NCBI GenBank assembly: GCA_015852425.1
Contig: JAAAIG010000135.1
Coordinates: 37,789 to 57,913, forward strand
Length of the DNA stretch: 20,125 nucleotides
Direction of reading: 5' to 3'
Source: Gryganskiella cystojenkinii
Taxonomy: Eukaryota > Mortierellomycota > Mortierellomycetes > Mortierellales > Mortierellaceae
In this document: positions 1 to 7,768 of the stretch, one piece after another
Numbering within the stretch: position 1 is the first letter of the stretch
Layout of the letters: every line of letters begins with the position of its first letter
Made by a program: the position numbers and the translations under genes
The notes under the pieces: model-generated
What the model saw: the letters and a program-made list of their open reading frames with translations, nothing else
What the model was told of the DNA's origin: nothing
Databases searched by the model: none

Positions 1-30
1 AGTTCTTTAAAGGAGGGCGACCACTTTGTA

Positions 31-36
31 TTTATT
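31..36 (-). terminator. Probable polyadenylation signal of the NlpC/P60 gene
   Basis: On the minus strand this reads AATAAA, about 130 nt past the stop codon of the NlpC/P60 gene, a reasonable distance for a fungal 3' UTR. The hexamer is seen directly; its use is inferred. Confidence 0.4.
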
Positions 37-167
37 TGGAACATGTTCTACAGCTGCCTTCTTTTCTTAATAGCAACTTTAAACTGGAGGGATGATGCTG
101 TACTATTGTGGTGTGGGCGGGGGAGGGGGGGTTGAACAAGAGAAGAGTAGCCAAAGGGCCCATTCGT

Positions 168-656
168 TCAATGAATGTGAACGTAGAAATCGCCTGGACG
201 CAACGGGACCTCACGAACATTGGCATTAGTGTGTGGAGCCTCGATCATCCTGTTGTTTCCGGAGTACACGGCAACATGGTGGGTGTTACCACGGGGGCCA
301 TAGAGGATGAGATCCCCAGGCTGGAGCCCTGCCCGGCTAATTACAGTAGAGTGTCTGCTGTTGAGTTGCGAATCGGTGTTGCCTGATCCGATATCAAAGC
401 CCAGGCCTTTCCAGACAGCATAACGGGAGAGGCCACTGCAGTCAAAGCCAATAGTTTCTGGGGCGCGGCACGGTTTCGGGCCTGTGTAACCAACACATGT
501 GCCTGAGGTCTTGCCAGGAGTACGTCCATGCCCACCACCCCAAGAGTATGGGACACCGAGTTGACTGCGGGCTGCGCTAACAATCTCTGGGCCACCTGCA
601 TACACGATTGAGTCAACTGAGAGGACAAAGACAAGAATGGCGATGATGCAACGCAT
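168..656 (-). CDS. Secreted NlpC/P60-family cysteine peptidase (bacterial-type peptidoglycan hydrolase)
   Basis: Intronless 162-aa protein. Residues 1-20 form a hydrophobic signal peptide ending in an AxA-like site (IVYA before GG), so the product is probably secreted. The rest matches the NlpC/P60 fold: the YSWGGG segment (about 37-42), the catalytic-Cys motif FDCSGL (Cys73), HHVAVY with the catalytic His127, and APHTN with His142 as the likely third residue. All three catalytic positions are present, so the enzyme looks intact. NlpC/P60 enzymes typically cut D-gamma-glutamyl-diaminopimelate or related peptide bonds in bacterial cell walls, a polymer fungi do not make; a role against bacteria, or in handling endobacteria, is an inference. 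An extra pair of cysteines (54 and 63) between the WGGG and DCSG motifs could form a disulfide suited to secretion. A TATA element lies 70 bp upstream. Family assignment is firm; substrate is not known. Confidence 0.88.
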   Translation of the reverse strand: MRCIIAILVFVLSVDSIVYAGGPEIVSAARSQLGVPYSWGGGHGRTPGKTSGTCVGYTGPKPCRAPETIGFDCSGLSRYAVWKGLGFDIGSGNTDSQLNSRHSTVISRAGLQPGDLILYGPRGNTHHVAVYSGNNRMIEAPHTNANVREVPLRPGDFYVHIH

Positions 657-725
657 GTTGTTTGAAGTTGAACAAGAAGCTAAAGAGGGTAGAATGCTAA
701 GTGGGTGGGAGCGAGGGTTGAGAGC

Positions 726-732
726 GTTTATA
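726..732 (-). promoter_or_regulatory. TATA element of the NlpC/P60 gene
   Basis: The minus strand reads TATAAAC, 70 bp upstream of the ATG at 656. Position and sequence fit a core promoter; no experiment supports it. Confidence 0.45.
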
Positions 733-780
733 CGAGCCCAATACTGTACTGTATCTTGGGGTAGGTTCAGATGTGAGTCG

Positions 781-1455
781 GTTGTTTGATGGAATGATGG
801 AAGGAAAGGAAACTAAGATAATGAAAGTCGCGGTCACCTTGTCACGAAACATTTTAAAGTAAGGTACGACACCAACAAAGTTCGACGTTTTGCCTCCGCT
901 TTTGCCTCCGTTTTTTCTGTCCTCCACAAATACCACACACCTCCGCCAAGACCACCGTTTTCGCCTTTGGCGCCGCTCTCTTCATCATCTTCACTGGCAT
1001 CCTTGCCATTACCGATACAACCCCCCTCCCAGTCCTTATGCTACTACCTCATTCGACCCACAGAAAAAGCAGCCAGGGCAGATAGAATAGTCTCGGCTGC
1101 GAGGTTGCAACCCTCGCCGCGCCCCACCTTGCGGCGTCCGATTGGGGACGATGCGCACGCGTCTCCAAGTCATGGAATCTCTTGTGACTGAATCTTATCT
1201 GCCGATTCAAGTCAATCCCCGATGGAACCGCATACCTTCAGAACTGGCTCCTTTTGTCGCCCGTTATCTTAAGCCCCATGAACGCGTCCACAGTCTCTTG
1301 GTATCAAGAGCGTGACGTGTTCTTTGGCTGCCATATGTTTGGGTCGAGTTGTCCTCGAAGATGAAGTCGCGCGTAGTCGCTTCTTTCTATGGACAAGAGA
1401 CGCAGGCATCTTTTCAGCTCTGTTCTCATTCACTCCGTTTCTTCTCGTCTTGTCA
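781..1455 (+). repeat. Left arm of a long imperfect inverted repeat
   Basis: This arm of about 675 bp is the reverse complement, with mismatches and small gaps, of 1934-2615. The outer part (about 781-1170) is the more diverged. It includes a segment around 930-1060 whose hydrophobic translation (AFGAALFIIFTGILAITDT) has a recognisable but altered counterpart in the other arm. The inner part (1172-1455) is the beginning of a decayed F-box gene and is much better conserved between arms, with roughly 20 mismatches plus small indels over about 285 bp by eye. Outer ends pair as ATGGAATGATGGAAGG here with its complement near 2590-2606. I see no convincing target-site duplication, so a foldback transposon is not supported; an inverted segmental duplication fits better. 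Confidence 0.85.
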
Positions 1456-1933
1456 ATGGTTTATCGATGGAGCTCGTCTGCTCGAATGACCACAGAATAC
1501 ATCGGTCATTCTTCAAGAACTCAAATTCGATTTCCCTCGTGCCCCGGCTCAGGTGGATCAGAAGTCATGCGTTGATTTTTTGATGCGATTGCTGCAACGT
1601 GCACCCCCAGCTGAAATATATCACTCTCATTGGCGATCTGGAGAGACTGACCGCGCAACAACACCAATAGCACCAAGACCCAAGAGCCAGTTTTGTCGTG
1701 AACTGGATCCAGTCCTCGACACTCCACTCCCTGAATATTGATTGTCGACGGAGATTCCCAGATGCGTTCCCAGATGCGCATCATCAACTATGGGATCAAA
1801 CTCTTGCTGATTCGCCTGGCGCCACACCAGCACTCAGGCACATTTCGCTGAGTGGATCGAGACTCGAAGAAATTTCCTCTTCTGGGTGTACTCAAGAGAT
1901 GTCCAAGTCTGGAAGGACTTGGGATCCACAGTA
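1172..1933 (+). pseudogene. F-box / leucine-rich-repeat protein pseudogene
   Basis: The reading from the ATG at 1172 begins MESLVTESYLP and runs into IPSELAPFVARYL-KPHERV-SLLVSRA, a typical F-box of the fungal F-box/LRR type. It then meets TGA at the position where an F-box normally has Trp. A two-base loss relative to the usual SRAWHVFF text explains this, since the next frame continues VFFGCH. Further frame changes follow: a 1-bp and a 4-bp indel relative to the other arm, and later stops. LRR-like pieces appear in shifting frames: LKYITLIGDLERL near 1615-1650, LHSLNID near 1727-1745, PALRHISLSGSRLEEI near 1830-1870, and LLGVLKRCPSLEGLGI near 1875-1925. F-box proteins are substrate adaptors of SCF ubiquitin ligases; this copy cannot make one. 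The 3' end is cut where the inverted copy begins. Confidence 0.75.
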
Positions 1934-2215
1934 GTGACGATACGAGAAGAAACGGAGTGAATGAGAACAGAGCTGAAAAGATGCCTGTGTCTCTTGTCCA
2001 TAGAAGCGACCATGCGCGACTTCATATTCGAGGACAACTCGAACTCAAAGATATGGCAGCCAAAGAACACGTCATGCTCTTGAAACGAAAAGACTGCGGA
2101 CGCGTTCATGGGGCTTAAGATAATGGGCGACAAAAGGAACTAGTTCTGGAGGTATGCGGTTCCATCGGGGATTGACTTGAATCGGCAAATAAGATTCAGT
2201 CACAGGAGATTCCAT
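1934..2215 (-). pseudogene. Inverted truncated copy of the F-box pseudogene 5' end
   Basis: Read on the minus strand from the ATG at 2215, this begins MESPVTESYLP and continues with the same F-box text (IPPELVPFVAHYL). It hits the same TGA after SRA as the copy at 1172-1933, and then reads VFFGCHIFEFEL in the shifted frame. Only about the first 95 codons are present, and the copy ends abruptly at the spacer. Sharing the lesion means the gene was already broken before the inverted duplication arose. It has no LRR part and cannot encode a working protein. Confidence 0.72.
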
Positions 2216-2615
2216 GACTTGGAAACGCGTGCGCATCGTCCCCAATCGGACGCCGCAAGGTGGGAAGCGGCGAGGGTTGCAACCTCACAACCGAGACTAT
2301 TCTATCTGCCATGGCGGCTTTTTCTGTGGGTCGAATGAGGTAGTGGCATAAGGACAGGGAGGGGGGGGTTGTATCGGTAACGGCAAGGATACCAGTGAAG
2401 GTATCGAGGAGAGCGGTGTCAAAGGCGACGACGGTGGTCTTGGCGGAAGAGTGTGGCATTTGTGGAGGACACAAAAGATGCAGGCAAAAGCGGAAGCAAT
2501 AAATCAACCTTTTGTTGGTGTCGTTACCCTTAAAAATTTAAAATGGTTTCGCGACAAAGGTGACCATGACCTTTTATTATCTTCGTCTCCTTTCCTTCCA
2601 TCATTCCCAAACAAT
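1934..2615 (-). repeat. Right arm of the long imperfect inverted repeat
   Basis: Counterpart of 781-1455. Its inner end (about 1934) pairs with about 1455, and its outer end (about 2615) with about 781, leaving a 478 bp loop. It holds the truncated F-box copy (1934-2215) and an upstream segment (2216-2615). Landmarks shared with the left arm include CACTCCGTTTCTTCTCGT, CCCCATGAACGCGTCC, AGTCAATCCCCGATGGAACC and CACCAACAAA, each on the opposite strand. An RNA crossing both arms could fold into a stem of several hundred base pairs. Confidence 0.85.
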
Positions 2616-2680
2616 ATCCTCCACTTCCTAACGTTTTATTTCGTTTCCCAGTCTCTTAATCAGCCCGCGCCATTGTACAA

Positions 2681-2714
2681 TTATTATACCTTGCACAGTT
2701 ATTATACCTTGCAC
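2681..2714 (+). repeat. Two-copy 18-bp tandem repeat
   Basis: The 16-mer TTATTATACCTTGCAC occurs at 2681-2696 and again at 2699-2714, a period of 18 bp, about 200 bp upstream of the Cys-rich gene. It may be a duplicated promoter element or a chance slippage product. Confidence 0.7.
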
Positions 2715-2807
2715 CTCCAATATTTAGCCACGCCCTTCAGTTTCTTCACACCCTTCTACTCTTCCTAAACCTCTACACTCCCAACCAAGGGTCAGTCTTA
2801 CCTAAGA

Positions 2808-2813
2808 TATAAG
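2808..2813 (+). promoter_or_regulatory. TATA element of the small Cys-rich gene
   Basis: TATAAG about 100 bp upstream of the ATG at 2912, followed by a pyrimidine-rich stretch (2820-2865) typical of fungal transcription starts. Confidence 0.4.
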
Positions 2814-2911
2814 ACCTTTGTCCCTTATTATTCTTCTCTATCCCTCCTCAGCACTCTTCTCACGCAAACAAGTGCATCTTTTTCTGCCTTATTCGCTGTT
2901 GGCTCGAAGCT

Positions 2912-3154
2912 ATGGATTTCTGCATTAATTTATCCGTAAAACGTTCCTTTATTTTGGTCGCTCTTATGCTTACGATCATGACGCTCCTGGTCGTCTCTGC
3001 ACATCCTCTAAGCGCGTCAGCCTGCGACCCTTCCGTTTGTCCGCCTCTCAACTGTGGAAACGGCCATAAATGTATCAATCCCCATATCATGACACCGCCC
3101 GGAATGTGCTGCCGTGTGTGTGTATGTGAATACATCAGTCCTGTTGATAAATAA
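2912..3154 (+). CDS. Small secreted cysteine-rich protein
   Basis: 80-aa single-exon reading frame. Residues about 11-30 are strongly hydrophobic (FILVALMLTIMTLLVV), followed by SAHPLSASA, giving a good signal peptide with cleavage somewhere in 30-37. The mature part of roughly 45 residues has eight cysteines (38, 43, 48, 54, 66, 67, 70, 72), including an adjacent pair in PPGMCCRVC. This ending recalls the von Willebrand type C or related disulfide folds, but the domain is too short for a firm call. The even Cys count suggests four disulfides. It could be an effector, an antimicrobial or protease-inhibitor type peptide, or a surface protein; I cannot choose between these. A TATA element upstream and AATAAA downstream support a real gene. 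Confidence 0.7.
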   Translation: MDFCINLSVKRSFILVALMLTIMTLLVVSAHPLSASACDPSVCPPLNCGNGHKCINPHIMTPPGMCCRVCVCEYISPVDK

Positions 3155-3301
3155 TCAGAGACCTTTAACATTTTGCCTAGACACACCGTTACCTGTGAAT
3201 GACCCTAGGCCAGATGTAACATGACATTCTTGATCTCAGTGAGTCTCAACCTTCATGATTGCTCTGGGAAGGGTGCCTCACATCCCAGCCTAGAACACAT
3301 A

Positions 3302-3307
3302 AATAAA
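3302..3307 (+). terminator. Possible polyadenylation signal of the Cys-rich gene
   Basis: AATAAA about 150 nt downstream of the stop codon at 3154. The hexamer is seen directly; its use is inferred. Confidence 0.35.
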
Positions 3308-4241
3308 ACCGAATGCTAGGGAAAAAAATCATTCCCAAACAATCATTCCCAAATAACCATTCCCATAACCTTCCCTTGCGCACTCTCACATAGTGCTGGT
3401 CTTTCTCGCTGCTGGTACTCCCCTTTCACTTCGTTCAGTGGTGAGTGAGAAGACTTGGGACAAGGGAGTGTGTGTTGAACAATTACCCTCTTTGCTGTTT
3501 GACCTCATTTTACTTGGGTGAGGGTGTGTAGGTCCCAAGTCTTTGCTTCTTCTAGGTGCAGCCGACGGTTTTGAAAGCCAGTACTGGTGTTGGTTGGAAG
3601 ATACAGTCGTCGGCCTTAAGAGTTCTTTTCAAACCAGGAACTGGGTGGGGTGGGGCACGAAAAGGCCTGCTGCCTGCTCGTGGCGTGCCCTGCACGACTT
3701 GTTGAAAGACAGTTGACCCAGAGCAAGCCTGAGATAGCTGAGAGTCGTTGGCAATAAAAATGGGTGAATGTTATCATGGACCTCAAAAGTGCGCACAAAT
3801 CCAGTGCAACTTGGACTACTCTTGAGAACTCAAAACTATGATTATTGTCAAATCCGTTCCACAGTCTCTCTTTTTTTTTTGCTACCAGTTTTATCGCCAA
3901 TGCCTTGCAATTTTGGACTGTTCCTGAGGAACAATCTAACCCTCTCTTTTCTAAAGAATCAAAAAACTGTGAACGGGATCGCCAGAGTCGAGTGAGTCGG
4001 GTTTCATTGCAATCGGCGATTTCATATATGGATGGTGAAATTCCTGCGTCGTGGAAGACCCATTCCCATCTATTTTGGACAATAGTAAGCCACCAATTTT
4101 TTTTAATTGCTTTTATGTTGTCGTGTTTCTTGATCGATCGCCTCGTCGCACACTCTCTCTCGCGCTGATGCTTTCTTAATAATACACTCTCGCGTGTGTA
4201 GATTCGACCATTATATCTTATCACGACTTGGGTTTATGTTT

Positions 4242-4247
4242 TTTATT
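4242..4247 (-). terminator. Probable polyadenylation signal of RAD3
   Basis: The minus strand reads AATAAA about 50 nt past the RAD3 stop codon, a good distance for a fungal 3' UTR. Confidence 0.45.
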
Positions 4248-4295
4248 TGTTTGTAGGGTTTTATTTTACACGAGTTGAAGGTTCAAAGAAGTACC

Positions 4296-7200
4296 TTACA
4301 GGCCCACATCCATGTACACCAAGCCACTTGCTTGATCCGCCAGCAACCTCGCTGCCTCGGCAGCTCCGTACTGCTGGTGTGATCCACCGACCGCAGCGCG
4401 CTCCAACTTTTCCTTTTGCGCCCGTTGCTTGGCCAAGACATCCTCAAGTGACCACAAACTGACACCAAGTTGCGCCTGGGTTTCCAACGGTTGGGCCATT
4501 GATCTGAGGAACTTTTTGGCGATGGCAATACCCATATCTGTCGACAGGTTGACACTGGTGTCCGTGATGTACTGATTGATCCATCGAGGCAATTTTGATC
4601 GCTTGTCCTGTCGAGCATACCGACGGTCGGCAAACACCATCAGTCCATAATCCGTCTTTCCTCTCAGGACTCGACCCAAACACTGGGCTGCATGACGAAG
4701 CGCGTCGAATGTAAGGAAATCGTTCTCACGAACCCTATGCTCGTCTCTCAAAAACTCCAGACGAGCCTTCAGGATTCGAGACTCCGTGTACTGGTACGGG
4801 ATACCGAACATTACGACAGCTCGACCATAATGATGATCGAAATCGATTCCCTCCGAGACCTTGCCACGAGCCACAGCCAACAAGATTGCGCCCCGACCGT
4901 TCTCACAGGCACGACGGTAATTATCTAATGCGATTGAGGTCTCTGCTGAATCGGGTGTCTCGACAAAGATCAGCTTGGATTTCCACGCCTCCGTCAACAT
5001 GCCCTATAGTGTTAAAAGATGTTCAAGTTAGAATAAGGAAAGAGTGGACATTCAACATCAAAAAAAAGAACAAGAATTGGAAGACAATACCATCTCATGC
5101 CACATGGCAATGATACTCTCCATGTAGAGATAACTTGGGAAGAAAGCCACAATACCGTCGGGAACTACCTTGCCAAACTCGATCAAAATATTGCCAAAGT
5201 TTCGCACTACCGCAGGGTCGTTTCGCACCTCAAATTTGGACGAGATTGCGACTTGATCGGATCCACGGGTGATGACCATGGGCAAGAAACAGTTTCGGGT
5301 CAAGGTCATGGGGTAACTCTCTTGGACGACCGCAGTAAAGTCCAAGATCTTGGGGTACATGTCCAAAGGTGACAATGTTCCAGACGTGATGATCACGGAC
5401 GAGAAACGCTCAAACACGGGTCGAATGGCGATAGCAGCATCCAAACAGGCGAATCGGAGAATGGGATTCGGCACCGTTGCGTTGTCGTTCTCATAAGGCT
5501 CTAACACCAACATGAATCCCTTGTCGTAGGTCGCCACCAGTGTCGCCAACGCTGCCACTCTCTGCAGAGACTGAAACTCATCCATATTCTGAAGCTCGAG
5601 TGTCCGACACAGAAGAGAGAGTCGCTCTGCACAGAACTGAAGCGGCTTTTGCTCGATAAACGTAATCTCTTTCAAATGTCGAAGGAAGGACTGAGGCGTC
5701 TCTGCCGTGACATTCAGGACTCGGAGTCGTGTCTTGAGATACTCGTTGAACCGCTTCAAGAACGCGACGAAATGTTCAGCTTTGCGAATGTTTCCAGGGA
5801 CGGCCTCATGCAGCAAGTCATCCGGTAGAGCTGGATTGGCCATGACCAGGTCATCGCTTCTTGCCTGCAGCGTATCTTGGAGTCCCTGGACAAGCCTCTC
5901 GTATTCGTTCTTCAACTTTTCTGATCCTGCCTGCTTCATCTTCTCGATACTGTCAGACAATTGGGTGATACTCCGCGAACTAGCCTCCAGTGTAGGTCTC
6001 ATGATATCCAAACTCAACGAGTCAATGCAAACGTTGTCTATGAGATGAGAGAGAGGGAAAAGTTTTAGCCTGCGTGATTTTTTCATATTCGACTATCATC
6101 AACAGGCTATTCAAAGCATACCGATATTGTGAGCCTCGTCGAATACGACGATGGACTCCTTGTCGAGCTCCTTGGAAATGAGATCTGCAATCTTGGGGTC
6201 TAGCATATAATGGTAGGAATAAATGATGACATTCGCGTAACCCATCTACAAAGAAGTACAGATTCAAGTAGAAATAATTAAGTTCACCGATCTGATCCAT
6301 CAACACCGGAGCAAGGCTTCATCAAAGTGTAAAAAGATTTTACCATCCGACGAGCGGTGTAATACGGGCAGATTTTCTTGGCTTTGCCCAACTCTTTGAT
6401 ATCGTCCAGCGTATAGACCGCATCCGGAATCTGTTCACGCAAGTCCATCGACTCCAACTTTTCATAAAACGAACAGGTCTCGATATCCTGACCGGCCAGG
6501 GCTGCCTCACGAACCCATGAAGCTGTCAGGTTTCGACACCGAGCATCGACGACTTTGCCCTTCTTTTCCTTGCTGACGGACGGGTGTAAACAGAGGTTAC
6601 GTCGGCTGGTCAAACCGAGACCCAGGATGCTCTCCTGCAACCCGCAGCTCTTGCGGTATTCAATCAATCGCTTTAACTCAGCCAGGGCCTTTTCGATCTC
6701 GGGCACGGTACGTGAACAGTAGATAAGCTTGCGCTTTTCAGGATAGAACTATTTTTTCAAGAGAGGAAAATTGCCCAAAAAACGTCAGTGAGTTGTCATC
6801 CATCAAACCCCCTCTTTTGATTTTAGGCTGTTTGACCACTGTGCTCGAAACAAGGAGATGAAATTTTTGGTGGCGCTTCATGTCAACATGGACCTGCATT
6901 CCCTACGTACCTGTTGATATGAGATAATCAAAGACAGCAACGAAACGGTCTTTCCGGTTCCCGAAGGCATCTCCAACACTCCGTGACCCTATTAGTAGGC
7001 GAGCGAGTCGGTTAAGTACAGAGAATAGCCGAGCATGGTGAAAGGCTGAATAAAATGCGTGCATTAGTTTACCTGAGCATCAAGTGCTTGCTTCAACGAA
7101 CACATGTATGCATATTGTTCTGGGTAGATTCGGTCGTATGGGAAGTAGACTGGGAGGTCATCGATATGGAATCTATAAGGAGAGAAAATGGAGGACCAAA

Positions 7201-7300
7201 GAGGGGGGTTGAGCATGACATGGCTTCCTGGCTTTTCTCTTGTATTTCACTCTGAGCTTAATTAGTCGATCAGGGTGAAGGTGTGAATCATTTACAGCAT
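4296..7300 (-). CDS. RAD3: DNA repair / transcription helicase RAD3 (XPD, ERCC2), TFIIH subunit
   Basis: 5'-3' helicase of TFIIH, acting in nucleotide excision repair and transcription initiation in the nucleus. My model has seven coding exons: 7300-7296, 7172-7073, 6988-6911, 6748-6344, 6245-6122, 6037-5091 and 5003-4296. All introns are GT-AG, all phases are consistent, and the protein is 788 aa (yeast and human are about 760-778). Start ATGCT spliced to ATTCCAT gives [15 protein letters not shown], matching the yeast MKFYIDDLPV start. Visible parts: Walker A MPSGTGKT with Lys48; four Fe-S cysteines at 114, 132, 153 and 188 with the human spacing (116/134/155/190); DEAH at 232-235; motif [12 protein letters not shown] at about 660-669. 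The C terminus is somewhat long and rich in Ala and Gln. It is divergent from TAF14. The family is certain; the 5-nt first coding exon is the least secure part. Confidence 0.96.
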
Positions 7301-7768
7301 GGCGACTATGGACAGAGACGATTGTCCGCTGTGTGTGATTTAAATTGGGAGTGCGTGTGTGTGTATATGTGTTTGGTCAATGTGGAGAGAGATGCAGCAA
7401 AAAGACAGACAGAGAGGAAATGACAAAGAAGAGTGAACCAAAGAAACGAATCTCCAACTGCATCGCACCGCGCATCTTTTTATCCTCTATTTGTGACGTG
7501 CTTTTTCATGCGCCGTCGTGTCCCCTGTCATTCTTCTCTTTCTTTTCCTCTTCTTCTGCTTCGCATGCCCCGATCACCCTCCTTTCATCACCATTACCCC
7601 ATCCTATTCTCTCTTCTCTCCTGACAAACACTCTACACTCTGTTTTCCTTTTTTTTGTTAACCGCTCTTATACCACAAGCAAAGCAGTCCAACCAATTGT
7701 GTCATTTTACCTCATTGTGCCAAAAGTCGTTTCGCGTTTGTTAATTCATCCTTGCTGCTTCCTACACC
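7301..7768. promoter_or_regulatory. Bidirectional RAD3-TAF14 promoter region
   Basis: About 470 bp separate the two divergent ATGs. The TAF14 side (about 7530-7660) is strongly pyrimidine-rich on the plus strand, as in many fungal promoters. A CCAAT motif lies at 7693-7697, some 70 bp before the TAF14 start. No clear TATA element is seen for either gene, and no gene is supportable inside the region. Confidence 0.5.

Larger units (their letters stand above)
3155..4295. other. Intergenic region between the Cys-rich gene and RAD3
   Basis: About 1.1 kb containing the 3' flanks of both neighbouring genes. It holds a short cluster of CATTCCCA repeats (3328-3367), an 11-bp inverted repeat AGACTTGGGAC/GTCCCAAGTCT at 3451-3461 and 3532-3542, and A/T homopolymers. 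A long open stretch on the minus strand (3616-4224) lacks an early ATG and has no recognisable motif, so I do not call a gene. Confidence 0.55.

Noticed and set aside
890..1191. Plus-strand open frames in the left arm (Pro- and Ser-rich translations)
   Set aside because: They are alternative frames of the decayed repeat; the counterpart arm does not keep them open in a consistent coding way.
781..2615. Foldback or MITE-type transposon
   Set aside because: The arms consist of host-like F-box and upstream sequence, no transposase remnant is visible, and no target-site duplication is seen at the outer ends.
3616..4224. Open minus-strand stretch of about 200 codons downstream of RAD3
   Set aside because: It only opens this far with a non-ATG start, overlaps another open frame on the plus strand, and its translation shows no motif or coding-like composition.
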